Assembly: GCF_009730915.1 (NCBI RefSeq)
Contig: NW_024087181.1
Location: forward strand, 1-64,000
DNA: 64,000 bases
Direction of reading: 5' to 3'
DNA from: Dioscorea cayenensis subsp. rotundata
Taxonomy: Eukaryota; Streptophyta; Magnoliopsida; Dioscoreales; Dioscoreaceae
Part shown: in pieces, positions 22,701-34,086 of the stretch
Position numbering within the stretch: the first letter of the stretch is position 1
Layout of the letters: each line of letters starts with the position of its first letter
Made by a program: the position numbers and the translations under genes
The notes under the pieces: model-generated
What the model saw: only the letters and a program-made list of their open reading frames with translations
The model's database searches: none
Told to the model about the DNA's origin: nothing

Positions 22701-23312
22701 GAAGCATCTTCAAGTACACATGTTGCTGATCATGAATCTTATAATAGCCCTTTCCCTAATTTGACAGACCTCAAACTGAATAATTTGCCTCAACTCACTG
22801 CCTTCCATCACCCCACACCACCGCCCGTGGAGTGGTTACACCTTCAAAGCTACTCCATACGCAAATGCCCAAAACTACAGGAGCCTTTGGAAGAACGAGT
22901 TCAATCACTATGGTAAGAGCATCATCATCCCCTCTCATCTCAATCTTTGCTAAAATTCCATCTATTCATCTGATTTCCTCCTGCATTTAGATCGTAATTA
23001 GTTACAAATTTGTGTGACAAATATCCTAGTTTTAACCATTTTCTATCTTGATTTATGAAATCTTGTGTTGCTTTCATTATATTCTAATGTGTATTTTGAT
23101 GTACAATAATTGCTAATGTTGTCTCTTTTTTTTCTAATGTATCTTTCATTTTATACTTTCATATTCAACACTTAATGGGAAGTACATAAGACAATTATTA
23201 ATCATAAAATTTGTATCAAGCAATAATTTGATATTGAATGTCTTCTGGTTCACGTAGGGCTAGGATGAACGAGGGAGAGGATTCAGAGGAAGAGGATTCA
23301 GATGATTTGTAA
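19797..23312 (+). CDS. CC-NB-LRR disease resistance protein (RPS2/RPS5-like CNL)
   Basis: An intracellular immune receptor of about 1056 residues. Exon 1 (19797-22912) encodes nearly everything. An N-terminal coiled-coil region has the W-type motif (VRTWLCNVNNMKGEVQ, about 69-84) of RPS2/RPS5-type CNLs. The NB-ARC domain shows the P-loop GMGGVGKT (180-187), RNBS-A VTVSQ, Walker B KVLVILDDLW (254-263), RNBS-B KVVITTR (283-289), CAGLPLAL (341-348), RNBS-D CFLHCCVYPED (404-414) and MHD (469-471). Irregular LRRs start near 500, with the later repeats in the CPxL style of this class. The open frame appears to end LW-stop at 22916, but that TAA lies inside a perfect donor TG|GTAAGA. Joining to the acceptor CACGTAG at 23257 keeps the frame and adds exon 2 (23258-23312), an acidic tail ending SEEEDSDDL. 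No disabling mutation is seen. Confidence 0.9.
20334..20357 (+). promoter_or_regulatory. Candidate miR482/2118 target site over the P-loop codons
   Basis: The codons for GMGGVGKT read GGCATGGGAGGAGTGGGAAA followed by GACG. The miR482/2118 family of seed plants is known to pair with NLR mRNAs exactly at this P-loop sequence and to trigger phased siRNAs. The site fits the general pattern; no microRNA gene is visible here, so targeting is an inference. Confidence 0.4.
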
Positions 23313-23955
23313 CCTGATTGGTATCTTGAAGGATAAAGGCCACTTATCACTATGAATGGTAAGTAAACAAAGTGTCTCTATTCTATTTAAAAGATAACAG
23401 TGTGTGTTAGATAAGCATAACTCTTTCAAATTCCAATGTTTCTTGAGTTTTGACATTCACAATGACTACTCAATTTTGAGTTGATGCTTATAATCATTTT
23501 GTTGATGTTAGCCACATCTGCAATTGCACATGGATAGTCAGAAATCACTTAGTAACTAAAACATGCAGCTGATTTAGATATCTATTTAAACAAAATTGGC
23601 TTTACCAGCAAAGCAGTTAACAATAGAATTCAGTGGTGATCTTTCTCATCACAAAACAAAAACCAGGAAAAAGATGCTTTACAAAACTCCTTTCCATAAA
23701 ATAGCATTTAGCGTTCTAGATCTAATGCCCTCCTTTTAATAATTAGTGAAAATTTGATCATAAAACTCTTCTTTTTTGCCCTTATTTTGAAGAAGCTCAT
23801 TGTTAAAGAGTGTCCTGAGATGCTGCAATTTTATTCCCATACATTGCTAGAATTGTGGAGGATAACGAGAAACTATCATGTCATCATTATCATCAAATTT
23901 GCAAGGCCTTGTTTCTTTTCCAAAAACTGACATACCTCTTCTTGTTGAAATAAGC
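23313..23955. other. NLR 3' region
   Basis: This is likely 3' UTR and flanking DNA of the intact NLR. From about 23668 it carries a copy of AAAACTCCTTTCCATAAAA and GTTCTAGATCTAATGCCCTCC, which recurs at 15375 and 24835, marking NLR-linked duplication. No separate gene is seen. Confidence 0.5.
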
Positions 23956-24225
23956 AGGTGGAATGCAACAACTCGAACAAATACATATAAAACACTGTGC
24001 TGCATTGGAGAGAATTGTAGTTTATGAAGAAGAAGAAGAAGATGATGAATGCTTGTTTCCTGTACTGAAGAAGCTTTTGTTAATAAGGTTGCCTGAACAT
24101 ACTGCTTTAGTGACACAGACAGTGGCGTTGAGCAGCCGTCTCTGGAATATCTTGATCTCAGGTCATGTGCTAACATTACGCAGACTCTGCTGCTTGGTCC
24201 CTTAACATCTAAAAGAATTGGATTG
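23956..24225 (+). pseudogene. Detached LRR C-terminal relic
   Basis: One frame reads MQQLEQIHIKHCAALERIVV, then an acidic stretch and ECLFPVLKKLLLIRLPEHTA, which is the C-terminal LRR pattern of CNLs and parallels the intact NLR at 22621-22680 (MQHLKKLDIRYCAALEAVVI). It starts after an AG (AAATAAGCAG) but has no upstream NB-ARC. It could be the remains of a neighbouring NLR, or an old terminal exon. A decayed sister copy is at 15690-15860. Confidence 0.65.
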
Positions 24226-24549
24226 CTTGTAAATGGAGGCAGTCTTGATCTTCATGAGTGACTTTATGGTTGTGTTTAGTTTGGTTTGGTTATGTTTATT
24301 TATTGTTTCAAATTTCCACTAGTGTTTGGCTGCAATGGTTAATTTGTTGTGTTTGCTTCTATTTATTTGGGATTTGAATTAAACTTTATTATAATGTATT
24401 GTGTGGAATTTTATGAATTGTTTGGGACTAATAAGATGTTGAAATAAAATGAATTTGACTAAAATTCTGCGGTATTGAGGTTACACTGTATTAGTTTATA
24501 CATTATAAACTAACACTGGAGAAGGTAATTAGATATACAAATTATAACC

Positions 24550-24665
24550 ATAGACAATTGCTACCAAGACTAATGCTTCTAGACTTGGATGGGCCACAGC
24601 AGCTACAGATACTAAAATAAACATTCCTATGCCCACCAAACTTAGAACGGTTGTAATACTCAGCT
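24550..24665 (+). pseudogene. Second LRR fragment
   Basis: The run from TTGCTACCAAGACTAATGC to CTATGCCCACCAAACTTAG is colinear with the intact NLR at about 22285-22375 (CAATGCCTACCAAACTTGAC) but carries stops. It lies after the C-terminal relic although it comes from an earlier part of the gene, the same reversed order as at 15.7-16.6 kb. Confidence 0.55.
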
Positions 24666-24669
24666 AATT

Positions 24670-25400
24670 TAGAAAAAATAAATAAGACATGAGGCTAGTT
24701 TAGATATCTGTTGCAGTACAATAGAAATAAAAGAATCAAACAAAGAACACAATTAATTTTATCTTAAAAACCAGTTATCAATAAGATTCAATAGCAATCT
24801 TTCTCACAAATCAACAACCAGAGAAAAATACTCCACAAAACTCCTTTCCATAAAACACCATTTAGCGTTCTAGATCTAGCGCCCTCTAAATAGAGGACAC
24901 CAGTTCATAGATGACATCGCATTCAGCCCTCGAACACAGCATTGTTTTTTGGGACATGAGTGCAAGAAAACATTGGCATGGTATTCTACGTTCATGTAGA
25001 AGATAATCATCAGATGAGCCAAGAAACACCACTCCCTGTTTTTGCAACATTGCCTTAATGAAAAGAAAGCAAGATATGCATCAATCCCAAATGCCATTCC
25101 GTGCTATACTCATTGAAGGGAAATTATATTTCAAAATCAAGATGTTATTACAACAACCTTGAATATTTAGAATTTCATAAGAATGTGTTAACCTATGAAC
25201 CCCAATGTATGTGATTATTGTCTCGTCTTCATGGAATTTGATTTTTCTTGCTTGATTCATTGGATGAACTATGTGATATTGTGCCTTTGAATTGTTTGGT
25301 TTATCACTCAAGTGAGTTAATTCTATATAAATTTTGATTACTTTGAAGCTCTCTGGTTCAGTTTTGCATATAATGAAACATGTAAATTGTTGCCCTAATG
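24670..25400. other. Stretch without a recognised gene
   Basis: Holds a third copy of the CTCCTTTCCATAAAA/TCTAGATCTAG marker at 24840-24880. A 73-codon minus-strand frame at 24876-25097 matches nothing I know. From about 25100 the sequence resembles the DEK-unit 3' region at 5915-5975 (GAAGGGAAATTATA, TAGAATTTCATAAGAATG), so unit C begins about there. Confidence 0.45.
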
Positions 25401-25459
25401 ACACCATTGTTATGCATAAACTGATTGTCTTTATTATTTATTGTTGTTCAAGTAAAATT

Positions 25460-27014
25460 TTCATTATTGTTGTCATCATCAGCTGCATTATTTATCTCAG
25501 CAGGCTCATTGCCACAAAGTTCTTCATATTTGCAAAAAAGAAATTTAAAGGAAGCACCATAAGAACACCAGACTCCCTCAATTCCCTCCCTCCCTTGTTT
25601 TATTTATTCAATAATTTTTTTTCAGTACATCTTTTACAAGAGAATATTACAATATATATATATATATATATAGAAGTCAAAGACAAGAAGGCTATAATCT
25701 GCCTCATACTACTATCCAAAAACAAGCTTGACTATTTCTATGTTTGCATAGTTTTACAAGGCAACAAATAATGGTGAAATCCTCAGGTTTAGAAGCTCCA
25801 GCTTGCCTTCCAGGATTTGCATCACCTTCCAACCTGGTATTCCCCGGATCATCTGAAGAATTGCATTCTCATCCATGTCATTGACAGCAGGTAACTCATT
25901 GCCACCAAGTTCTTCTAGCATCTGCAGAACTGCATTCTCATCCATATCATTGACAACAGATAACTCACTGTCAACAGGTAAATCAACCATCTGAATAACA
26001 CTCATCTGATCAGAAAATCAAAACTATCACCACAAATAGGAAGAAAAATTACCTCCTCTTGAGGACCCCGTAAAAAACCAGAGAATCACAGTATATTTCT
26101 TTTCAGATCTTTGTTCTGAAGAGAAATAATTCCATTGATCAATACAAACTTGAACAAAATTAAGCAACAATTTTACAGGAAACACAATCATAAAAGAAAC
26201 TCTACCTTCACCTTTACCCCAGAAAGAATAGCATGAAAATTTTTCAGAACAGCATCAATCTCTCTCTTTCTCAAATTTGAAGACACTAAAGAAGTCAACA
26301 ATATGAACAACATCAAGCCAAGAAAAATCAAAACCATTTTGCAAATATTCAAACTATTATGAATCATACATTCCGTAAAAAGATAAAAAGAGAGTAACAT
26401 GAAAAAGCATCAGTCTCTCTTTTTCAAATTTCAAGACACTAAAGAATTCAACATTATGAACAAATTAACATCAGGGCATAAAAAATCAAATCTTTTTGCT
26501 AATATTCAAACTACCAAGAATCATCAACTTTGTGAAATGATTAAAAGAGAGTAACGTGAAAAGATCAAACTTCAATTTTTCTCCTTTTCTAATTTAAAGA
26601 TACTAAAGAATTCAACAATTAAGAACAAACATCAGCGCATAAACAAGCAGATCATTTTGCTAATATTCAAAATACCATGCATGAATCATACATCCACGAA
26701 TTAAAAGATAAAAAGAATTCACAAAGATCAAAGTACCCTTCTTGATGTCCCTCAGCTTAATTCCTTTGCCCTAAAAAACCACAAGAAAGGCTCCAATTTC
26801 AATATTAAAGAACCATATAACAAGAAAACCATTAGCGATTCAGATAGAAAAGAAAACATCAAGAACCCTAATTTACCTCCGGGATGTGAAGGGGCTTCTT
26901 CTTCTCCCGGAAATCCTCCGTTCGATGACAATCGACGGGTTTTCTCCTTCGCTTTGGCCTACCTAGCGCGAGTGCTACGTTATCTTCAAGATTCTGGTCT
27001 CCTTCGTTGGAAAT
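25460..27014 (-). pseudogene. DEK-like pseudogene, unit C
   Basis: Exon 1 (26877-27014) has lost its start: the codon matching the ATG of unit B is ATT (27012-27014). The rest of exon 1 still reads ALGRPKRRRKPVD. Exon 2 is 26737-26770 and exon 3 is 26206-26285 (LRKREIDAVLKNFHAILSG), uninterrupted. Exon 4 (26053-26115) has CGA changed to TGA within NKDLKRNIL. The sequence then jumps from the intron after exon 4 straight into exon 8 near 26013, at CTGATCAGAAAATC, deleting exons 5-7 and the acidic tract. About two 69-bp repeats remain (25850-25960) before the same foreign segment as in unit B (about 25529-25850). Several independent lesions make it non-functional. Confidence 0.8.
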
Positions 27015-27091
27015 CTTCACCACCTCGCTTTCCTCCGCAGTATTAGCCTACACTTAATGAGATATCGCCGGAGCTCCGATCATTCATTCGC

Positions 27092-27120
27092 CGGAGAAGA
27101 GAGAGAGAGAGAGAGAGAGG
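27092..27120. repeat. GA microsatellite in the unit C leader
   Basis: An AG/GA run of about 25 bases lies just upstream of the lost start codon of unit C. The other units have only GAGAAGAGAG here, so it expanded in this copy. Confidence 0.85.
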
Positions 27121-27179
27121 GTTTTGGGGAAAGGATCGATCGATTCAAAAGAGCGTGAATGAGATAGCGAAGCAATCAA

Positions 27180-28848
27180 TTGGTTTAAATAGATTGTGGG
27201 TTTGGGTGTTCATATCTCGAGGAGGCCCATCAAATGATCTTAACCGTCAAATGTTATCTTCATTTTTTTTTAATTTTTAAATTTTTGGATTTTTTTAATA
27301 GCCCCTAAAAAGTAAAAACTGGGTTATACTTATTTGGACTGTATTCCACTAAAGATAGTATTTTGTCAATATACTCTTATAAATCATTTTTACTTATTTA
27401 CCCATTTAGTCATTTGTTTATTATTTTTTTTCTGTAAATGTTTTGTTAAAATATAAAGTAAATATGATTTTTTTTATAAAGTTTTATTTGTAATTAGCCA
27501 TTTTAATAAAGTGTGTACAAGGATTTTTTTTTCTCTGTAGAAAAAAATAAAAATTTCAAAAATCATAACAAAGGTATAATTCTCTAAAATTGGGTTATGC
27601 ACCCACTTAAGATATATCAAAAGTATTTGCTAAAACTTTATTTACATATATTATAAACCAAGTTAAAACAGTAAAAGTAAACAAAATATTATGATGTACT
27701 TCTGAAAAGAATAAGAGGAAAGAATGCTTAATTTTATTGTTTTTTTTAGGAGTTCCAAAGGATATATGTACAAAACAAGTACAAAAATTTGTAAATATAA
27801 TATTTTGTCCATATTTTCCTATAAATCATTTTTACTTATTTACCTATGTAGTTATTTGTTTATTATTTTTTTGTGTAAATGTTTTGTAAGGATATAAAGT
27901 AAATATGATTTTTTTAATAAATTTTTATTAGCAATTCACAGTGTTAATAAGGTGTACAAATTTTCTTTTTCCACTCTAGGGAAAAATAAATTTTCATTTA
28001 ACCTAGTAGTAATTAAAACTTAATTCTAAATAAAAATGTCAATAAATACAACCAGCGTATAATTTTCGAAAAACTTGTTATCAATTTTGTTCCGTTATGG
28101 ACAAGTTTGCAGAACATTGCAGGCCATATAAAGAAGTTTTCAAAACATTGTAAATCATAAAAAGATTGGCTCTTTGTCCTTCATCAAACATTGTTCGGTT
28201 GTAGACAATTGCATATGAGTTTCCAAAATGAATTTTGACTCTCTTAATCAAATGTTATTAAGGATCATTGGATTGTTAACACATGTGTTAGAGAAAAATA
28301 AAGTAAGTATAGTAACTAATAAAATTCATGAAAAAATACATATGGTTCGTTATTTCCCCCCTAATGATGGTTAGCACTAATAAGCAATTCCTTATTAATT
28401 TCACCTTTATAGATAGTAGCCAAAGTATAGAAGTAGGTGAATGCATGTCGAAATACAAAATATCATAAGAGAAATATATCATTAATATTATGCTTGGGCA
28501 AAATAACAACAATTATTATTAAAAAAAAAAATTTGACAAAAGAAAAACCAACAAATATAAACACCTAAATATAATAGTAATACTAAAGAAATTCAGGCAC
28601 TTCAACTTACATGAATGCAACATTAATTATAGAGCGCTTATTATTTGATAACAATAAAAAAAGCAAATATTAAAACAAACAGGAAGAAAGACAAAGTGTA
28701 ATTTACAAGTAGACTCCAAAAAACACTGATAATATGTCAAAAGTATAGAATAAATTAGACATGTGCAAAGATGTGAAGCTCTTGCATTCACAATAAATGA
28801 AAGCCAATCAAATGAAGTTACATTGTTGTCATGAGAGAGAATGGAATT
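27180..28848. other. Upstream flank of unit C
   Basis: AT-rich non-coding DNA colinear with 9300-11065 (A1), 38810-40560 (A2) and, inverted, 11740-13250 (B). A roughly 170-base segment is duplicated in tandem form: the ATCATTTTTACTTATTTACC and GTTTTGT(T/A)A...ATATAAAGTAAATATGA words occur at about 27385-27470 and again at 27825-27910. No gene is seen. Confidence 0.55.
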
Positions 28849-29195
28849 TGGATATTTATATAAATATAGTTGATTTTACTTTGTACAAACATTAGCAGCA
28901 ACAAACAAGACATGAGACATTGAATAATATTATCAAGAGGTGGATTACATCATCAGTAGATAAGAAACTGTTTTGATAATTGATTAACTAATTTGAAATT
29001 AAAGACACAGAAGGCTCAACAACCAGTCTAAGAAACCCACTGATTTCTACAAAGGTAAGTCAAGGTTAGTAAAAAGAAAGCATTTTGATGTTTGTAAGAA
29101 AGTAGATTAACGAATGGGAAATTAGAGACACAAAGGCTTAGCAACCAATCTAAGAAACCCACTGGTATCCACAAAGGTAAGTCAAGGTTCAGGGC
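28848..29195. repeat. Flank shared with A2, with an internal 120-base duplication
   Basis: GAATTTGGATATTTATATAA onward is colinear with 42783-43020, and the junction shows the empty site of the A2 LTR. Within it, TCTAAGAAACCCACTG and CCACAAAGGTAAGTCAAGG words occur at about 29025-29065 and again at 29150-29190. The embedded CTTACCTTTGT looks like a minus-strand splice donor, but no exon is recognised. Confidence 0.65.
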
Positions 29196-29345
29196 CCAAA
29201 TTCTCTAGCTTCTTGACGTCTACAATGTTTTTCAGGGAAAAGATATAAGAGTCTTCATGAAACCATTGCACTACTCCTCCGCCGGCGAGCTTCAGGGCTT
29301 CTTGGAGAATGCATTGAAGCTTAGTTGCATTCACTTAACTTGATT
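29196..29345 (-). other. Possible orphan exon, unrecognised
   Basis: On the minus strand, sequence after AACTAAG stays open as LQCILQEALKLAGGGVVQWF then HEDSYIFSLKNIVDVKKLEN, with a stop six codons later. It has coding-like composition in an AT-rich setting. Upstream, 29420-29560 (minus) also reads plausibly (NNSQLKNFKGPGHPFC). I do not recognise a family. It could be the last exon of an unannotated gene or a captured fragment. Confidence 0.25.
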
Positions 29346-29644
29346 TCACAGACATAATAAAAACTCTTTTTAGATTGTTTTTTGCTTTGATGATTTCTGG
29401 AGTTAGCGACAGTGAAAGTAACGATCTTTTCAGAAGCTTCTATGAATATGGACGAACATTCCCATTGCCGGCAGTCATGGTTGCTGGACTAGGGTCCTGC
29501 TTGCAAAAGGGATGACCTGGACCTTTGAAGTTCTTCAACTGACTATTGTTTGCCACCGGACTTCTTGCTGGATAATAAACAGCGATGTGGACGGCACCCT
29601 TGCATCTACACAAAAGTGTTTAGGTGACGGCACTATGACGTCAT

Positions 29645-29983
29645 GTGTCCATCAAGTGTGCAAACACCAAGGAATTGTTTAATCTAAGACATTCATCTAC
29701 GCGTACCTCCATCAAGTGTGCATTTGGTTCTTTAAAGAACCGCTTCAAGATCCTCGCTTTTAGGCCTTTTTTCCCATTCAAGACACAGGTGGATCTCATA
29801 TTGGCATGTTGTACCTTACCCAACTACATCCTCACCGGCGGTCGGGATGAATTTATTCCTATGGAGGAAGATTGAGTACCAGAATGTGTTTCACAAACTA
29901 CTGCTCAGGACCAAAGAGAAGAAGCACAAGAGTGGGCTGCTCGTCGTGATCAAATTGCAACTAAGATGTGGGCGAACAAGTAG
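29645..29983 (+). pseudogene. PIF/Harbinger transposase, C-terminal remnant
   Basis: The frame reads CANTKELFNLRHSSTRTSIK, then AFGSLKNRFKILAFRPFFPF and LACCTLPNYI, the typical end of plant PIF/Harbinger DDE transposases (usual form NAKELFNLRHSSLRN...LACCTLHNYI). An in-frame TGA follows at 29873-29875 and the same frame continues through QDQREEAQEWAARRDQIA to TAG at 29981-29983. The catalytic N-terminal two thirds are absent: the homology starts abruptly at 29645. The adjacent Myb-like relic completes the usual two-gene content of this superfamily. Confidence 0.8.
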
Positions 29984-30205
29984 TTATATTGACATGTCCG
30001 TATGTTAAATTTTGCATCATTGTTGAATGGCCACTTTTTGATGTATCCTTTTATTTTCCATTATCAAATTGTGTATGATTGAATATCTTGACTATATGCC
30101 TAAATAGAATCCATGCAGCATATATTTTCTTCCATTTGTATGTTTATCATATTATGCATGATTTAAATTATCATAAGCTTTGTCTTATATTATATTATAA
30201 TGTAG

Positions 30206-30595
30206 ATGGAGGAATATAATTCATCTCAAGGCAGCCATACATCATCAATTATGAATACTAATGCAAGAACTGCAGGAAATAAGAGATGGACATCCTCGAA
30301 AAGTCGTTCCTTTATAAGATTTATGGCAAGCCAAGTTGAACAAGGGTTTAAGGTGGACAAAGGCTTCAAACCACAAACAATATAAGCTATTATTCGATCC
30401 TTGAAAGATACATTTGGAGTGACAGTGACAGAGGCCAATATAAGTAATCATCTCATAACGTTAAAGAGAAGATGGATGAGGATAAAAAAATTAAAAGATA
30501 TGAGTGACATAGGTTGGGATGATACCCTCAAAATTATTATCATGGGCATGGCTTGGGTGAATAAATTCTTTAATTCAGATGATCGGATGCTCTAG
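30206..30595 (+). pseudogene. Myb/SANT-like DNA-binding protein of a PIF/Harbinger element, with internal stop
   Basis: From ATG at 30206 the frame shows NKRWTSSKSRSFIRFMASQV, then EQGFKVDKGFK, a TAA after QTI (30386-30388), then continues in the same frame with FGVTVTEANISNHLITLKRR, KKLKDMSDIGWDD and a stop at 30595. The arrangement RWT...VEQ..GF(K/R)VD.GFK...NI.NHL.TLK...LK.LS..GWD is the Myb/SANT-like domain (Myb_DNA-bind_3, L10-interacting MYB type). Such proteins are the second product of PIF/Harbinger transposons, which suits the transposase remnant 220 bases upstream. The internal stop makes it non-functional. Confidence 0.75.
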
Positions 30596-30599
30596 TATG

Positions 30600-32220
30600 C
30601 GAGTATGGTATAAATTTCCATTATTGACATATTTTATATAAATTCTTCAAATGTTGCTTTTTATTTTTATTTTTTAAGGGCTCTGATTTTTTTTCCTCTT
30701 TTATTTGTGTGCAGGATGTGGTCTATGACCAACTGTTTGTGGGGTTATATTTGGAGTTTAATGTGTTTTCTTTGGAGTTGTATTTGGAATGTTATCTTTG
30801 TTAGGAGTTCTATGTGGAATCTTATGTTTTTATTTTCAGTTTTTGTGAATTTTATTGATTGGATTGAGTTTGGTGTCTTTCATATGCAAGTTTTGTAAGA
30901 TGATGTTACTTGGTTTCTTGGAAGTTTGTCATGGTTCAGAAATGATTTTGCACATTTTCTTTTGTTGCATGATTTGTAGAAAGGTGTGGCTTTAGATGGT
31001 AGAGTTTTAATTATTAAATTTATCTCTTGATTCTCAATGGGCAAACAGAGAACATTGTTACAATGCATGTACGGTAGTGATTTTCAAAGTTGAAGCTCAC
31101 CCTTTTGTAATTGTGTCGTGCCAGTGCGTCACTATGAAGTGGTCTATTTGATTCATGAAGATAACATTGAGGAGGTTTCTAGTGTCATTTCAAAAGTTGA
31201 AGGTGCTAGTCATTTTTTCAAACTAACATCTCATTAGAATGCAAGAATGTCTTATTTATGTATTTCTTTGCATATATATATATATATAGTTCATAGAAAA
31301 GAAAGGCAGAATATGGAGGCTGAACAATTGGGGACTTCAGAGATTGGCATACAAGATTAGGAAAGCAAATAAAGCTAATTATGTCTTGAAATGGCTTTGT
31401 AGTTTGCTAACTTCATCTGCATATTGTAATGTAATTTGGAGTGGATATTTAAATGATGATCTTTAAATTTTAATTCCCTGAGAAAATTTTAATTGATTGC
31501 ATATCTCTAGTTTGCTAGTCAATCAGCTCCAAGCATTTATCAGTTGATTTTTTTTTTTAAAATTGCTATATTTGTTATCAAGAGCAACTTTTTACCTCAT
31601 TTTATTCTAAGTAATTATGAATTTGGACTAAATTATAATTTTAATAGAATAATCCATCTTTATTTTATTTTTCTAAATTTTCAAATTTTACAAGGAATAC
31701 TTTATTTGCAAGTTCATGAATAATTTAACATATTAACTTTAATCGTATATTAACAAATAATCTTTGTTCGAAATAACTATAAAAATTTTCGTTTAAAATA
31801 ACTAACCCACTATCTCCAACATTAACTTTATCACAATTAAATATTTTTAATTTTATCATAATTAATATATTTAAATAATTAAAATTCAAAATAAATAACT
31901 AAAATTATTTAAAAAATTTAAAACATATTTGAAAAATTTATATAGTGAGATTTTATCTTTAAAATTTTTTTTTAACAGCCTTATCTATTAATATAATATA
32001 AAATTGATATAATTATTCTATCCATTATTTTAATAAATAACTAATATATTATATTTTAAGTATATAATATCCATCGTTATAATAAATTAAGTATATATTA
32101 ATTATATAATAAATATTAATTATTTATAATATTAGGGTGGGGTAACCGTGCCATGGGTGACCAAGCAAAAATATATCAGACAAAACACATATTTTTCAAA
32201 TCCAAATTCATTAATCCCTC
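30600..32220. other. AT-rich stretch after the Harbinger remnant
   Basis: No gene is supported. 30700-30900 is T-rich with a low-complexity open frame. 31560-32140 is extremely AT-rich, with many TTTAAAATTTAAT-like words. The terminal repeats of the Harbinger element were not identified. Confidence 0.45.
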
Positions 32221-32223
32221 CAA

Positions 32224-32570
32224 CCTAGGGGTGTAAATGATACACCTCTACTCGCAAGCTACTTGGGCTCTACTCGATAAAAACTCAAACTCGGCTCGGT
32301 CACAGTCGAGCTGAGCTCGAGCTCGAGTAGCTCGAGTAGTCGAGCGAGCCGAGTTCGAGTATTGTGATACTTGGCTCGAGTGCTCGCGAGCCTAATCGAG
32401 CATGTATGTATATATATAATATTAGATTTGGGAAAAACTTTCGAGCTCAAGCTCGAGCATAATGTTTATGGTTAGTTTCAACTTTTTCGAGCTTAATCGA
32501 GCGAGCTCAAGTAGCTCGATTTGTGTACCAAGTCGAGCTCGAGCTATAGAATGAATACTCGATCGAGCTG
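32224..32570. mobile_element. CTCGAG-rich palindromic element, truncated on the right
   Basis: The stretch starts TAGGGGTGTAAATGATAC and is packed with GAGCTCGAGCTCGAG-type self-complementary words. This style is common in plant non-autonomous hAT-like elements. It ends where copy A2 of the segmental duplication begins (CGTGTGGCCC at 32571), so it replaces the left half of the long-TIR transposon present in A1. No terminal repeat or target duplication could be matched. Confidence 0.4.
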
Positions 32571-33891
32571 CGTGTGGCCCTCAATGCATCTAAGCAAAAG
32601 AACACCGGCGCGCTGCAGCGAATGACAGAGCACCGTTTGGGCCTACTCTTGTGTCAAAATATTATTAAAATAATTTTATATAATTATTGTTTTACTTCCT
32701 CCGTTCATTTTTACTTGTCACATTTATCTAATTCATACCGATTAAGAAAAAGTTGATTAAAGTTAGTTGGTTACCTAAAATTTATAAAAAATTCCATTAC
32801 TTTCCAAAACTATTCCTATTTAAAACTCCACCAGTGGAGTATATAATTTAATACTTAGTTGATTGTGATTTATTAAAAATTGTACAAGTACATTAAATTA
32901 AAGGATAAATTTGAAAAAAATTATTTAATGCTGCACAAAATTTCTCATGTGACAAATAAAAAAGAACAGAGAAAAGCTCCAAAACGTAACAACTAAAAAA
33001 GAACATAGGGAGTAATAATTAATAATAATAATTCTAATTTCAAATAATGTTCCTTATTTTAATAATTATTTTTTTAAAAAAATTAGGTTAAAAATACTAC
33101 AAATAAGTTATTTAAATAATTATAAAAGAGATAAGGAGTTAAAATATAAAAAAAAAATATGATTTTTTTAATTTAAAAATGCCCAGTCAGCACCTAGGTA
33201 TTGACTGGGCATTAATGTGATGAGTGATGACTCTAGGGTCATTTTGACAATATTAAAAAAAATTGGGGCCAATTTGGGAAAAAACCCAAACAATTTCCAA
33301 GGTTTCAACACATTGGAGAAAGGTTAGCTACCATTGAAAGAAGTTGCAAATTTAATGCTTGAATATTCCTCATTTTTGAAAATTTTTCTTAAGTTGTTTA
33401 CTTTTTTCTAGACTTGGGAAATGCCCAAATTTATTTGAATGTTCCCCATGTTTGAAAATTCCTATAAAAATTATTTACTTTCTCTGGGCTTGGAAAATGC
33501 CCAATTTTATTACATCTAATAACATTGACTTTAGTCTAAGGAATTGTTGTAGGCAAATGCCAAATTTTATTGCACCTAAGAATATCCACCTCAGTTTAAA
33601 GAATTGTTAAAAAGTTGTAAATGTGTTGTAATGGGGTTAAAACTAGGGAAATTAGAAATGGTTGATTTTTTTTTTTTTTTGAAGAATTCTTTTGTAAATA
33701 ACACTGTTTACATGTGAATTAACCTGATTTTAATTTTAATTTAATTATTTTGATAATATAGACAAGTTACGACCAAACATTGTGTTGGAAGAGAGTTGAA
33801 CCTTCGGCATTTAACTTAAGAAAAAAATGGACTACCACTCTTTTATTATTAGGGTGGTCAATTTTTATTACTCATCTCTAAATATTACAAG

Positions 33892-34086
33892 CCAAAGGGT
33901 TCATAACCCAATGGTATTAGCCCCACTATAAAAGGCGGTTGGTGTAGGACATTCATAAAGTCTTGAGTTCAAATATTGCTGGAAGCAATGATAACAAATC
34001 TCTGGTTGTGGTTGCAAGCCTGTAACTCGCACCACGGATCACCCGGTGAGGTTGCATGGGCTATATATTCAATTCCAGGCCCATGT
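33892..34086 (+). mobile_element. SINE-like insertion, A2 copy
   Basis: Same insertion and same site as 4206-4401, so it predates the A1/A2 duplication but postdates the split from unit D, which has the empty site. Confidence 0.5.
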
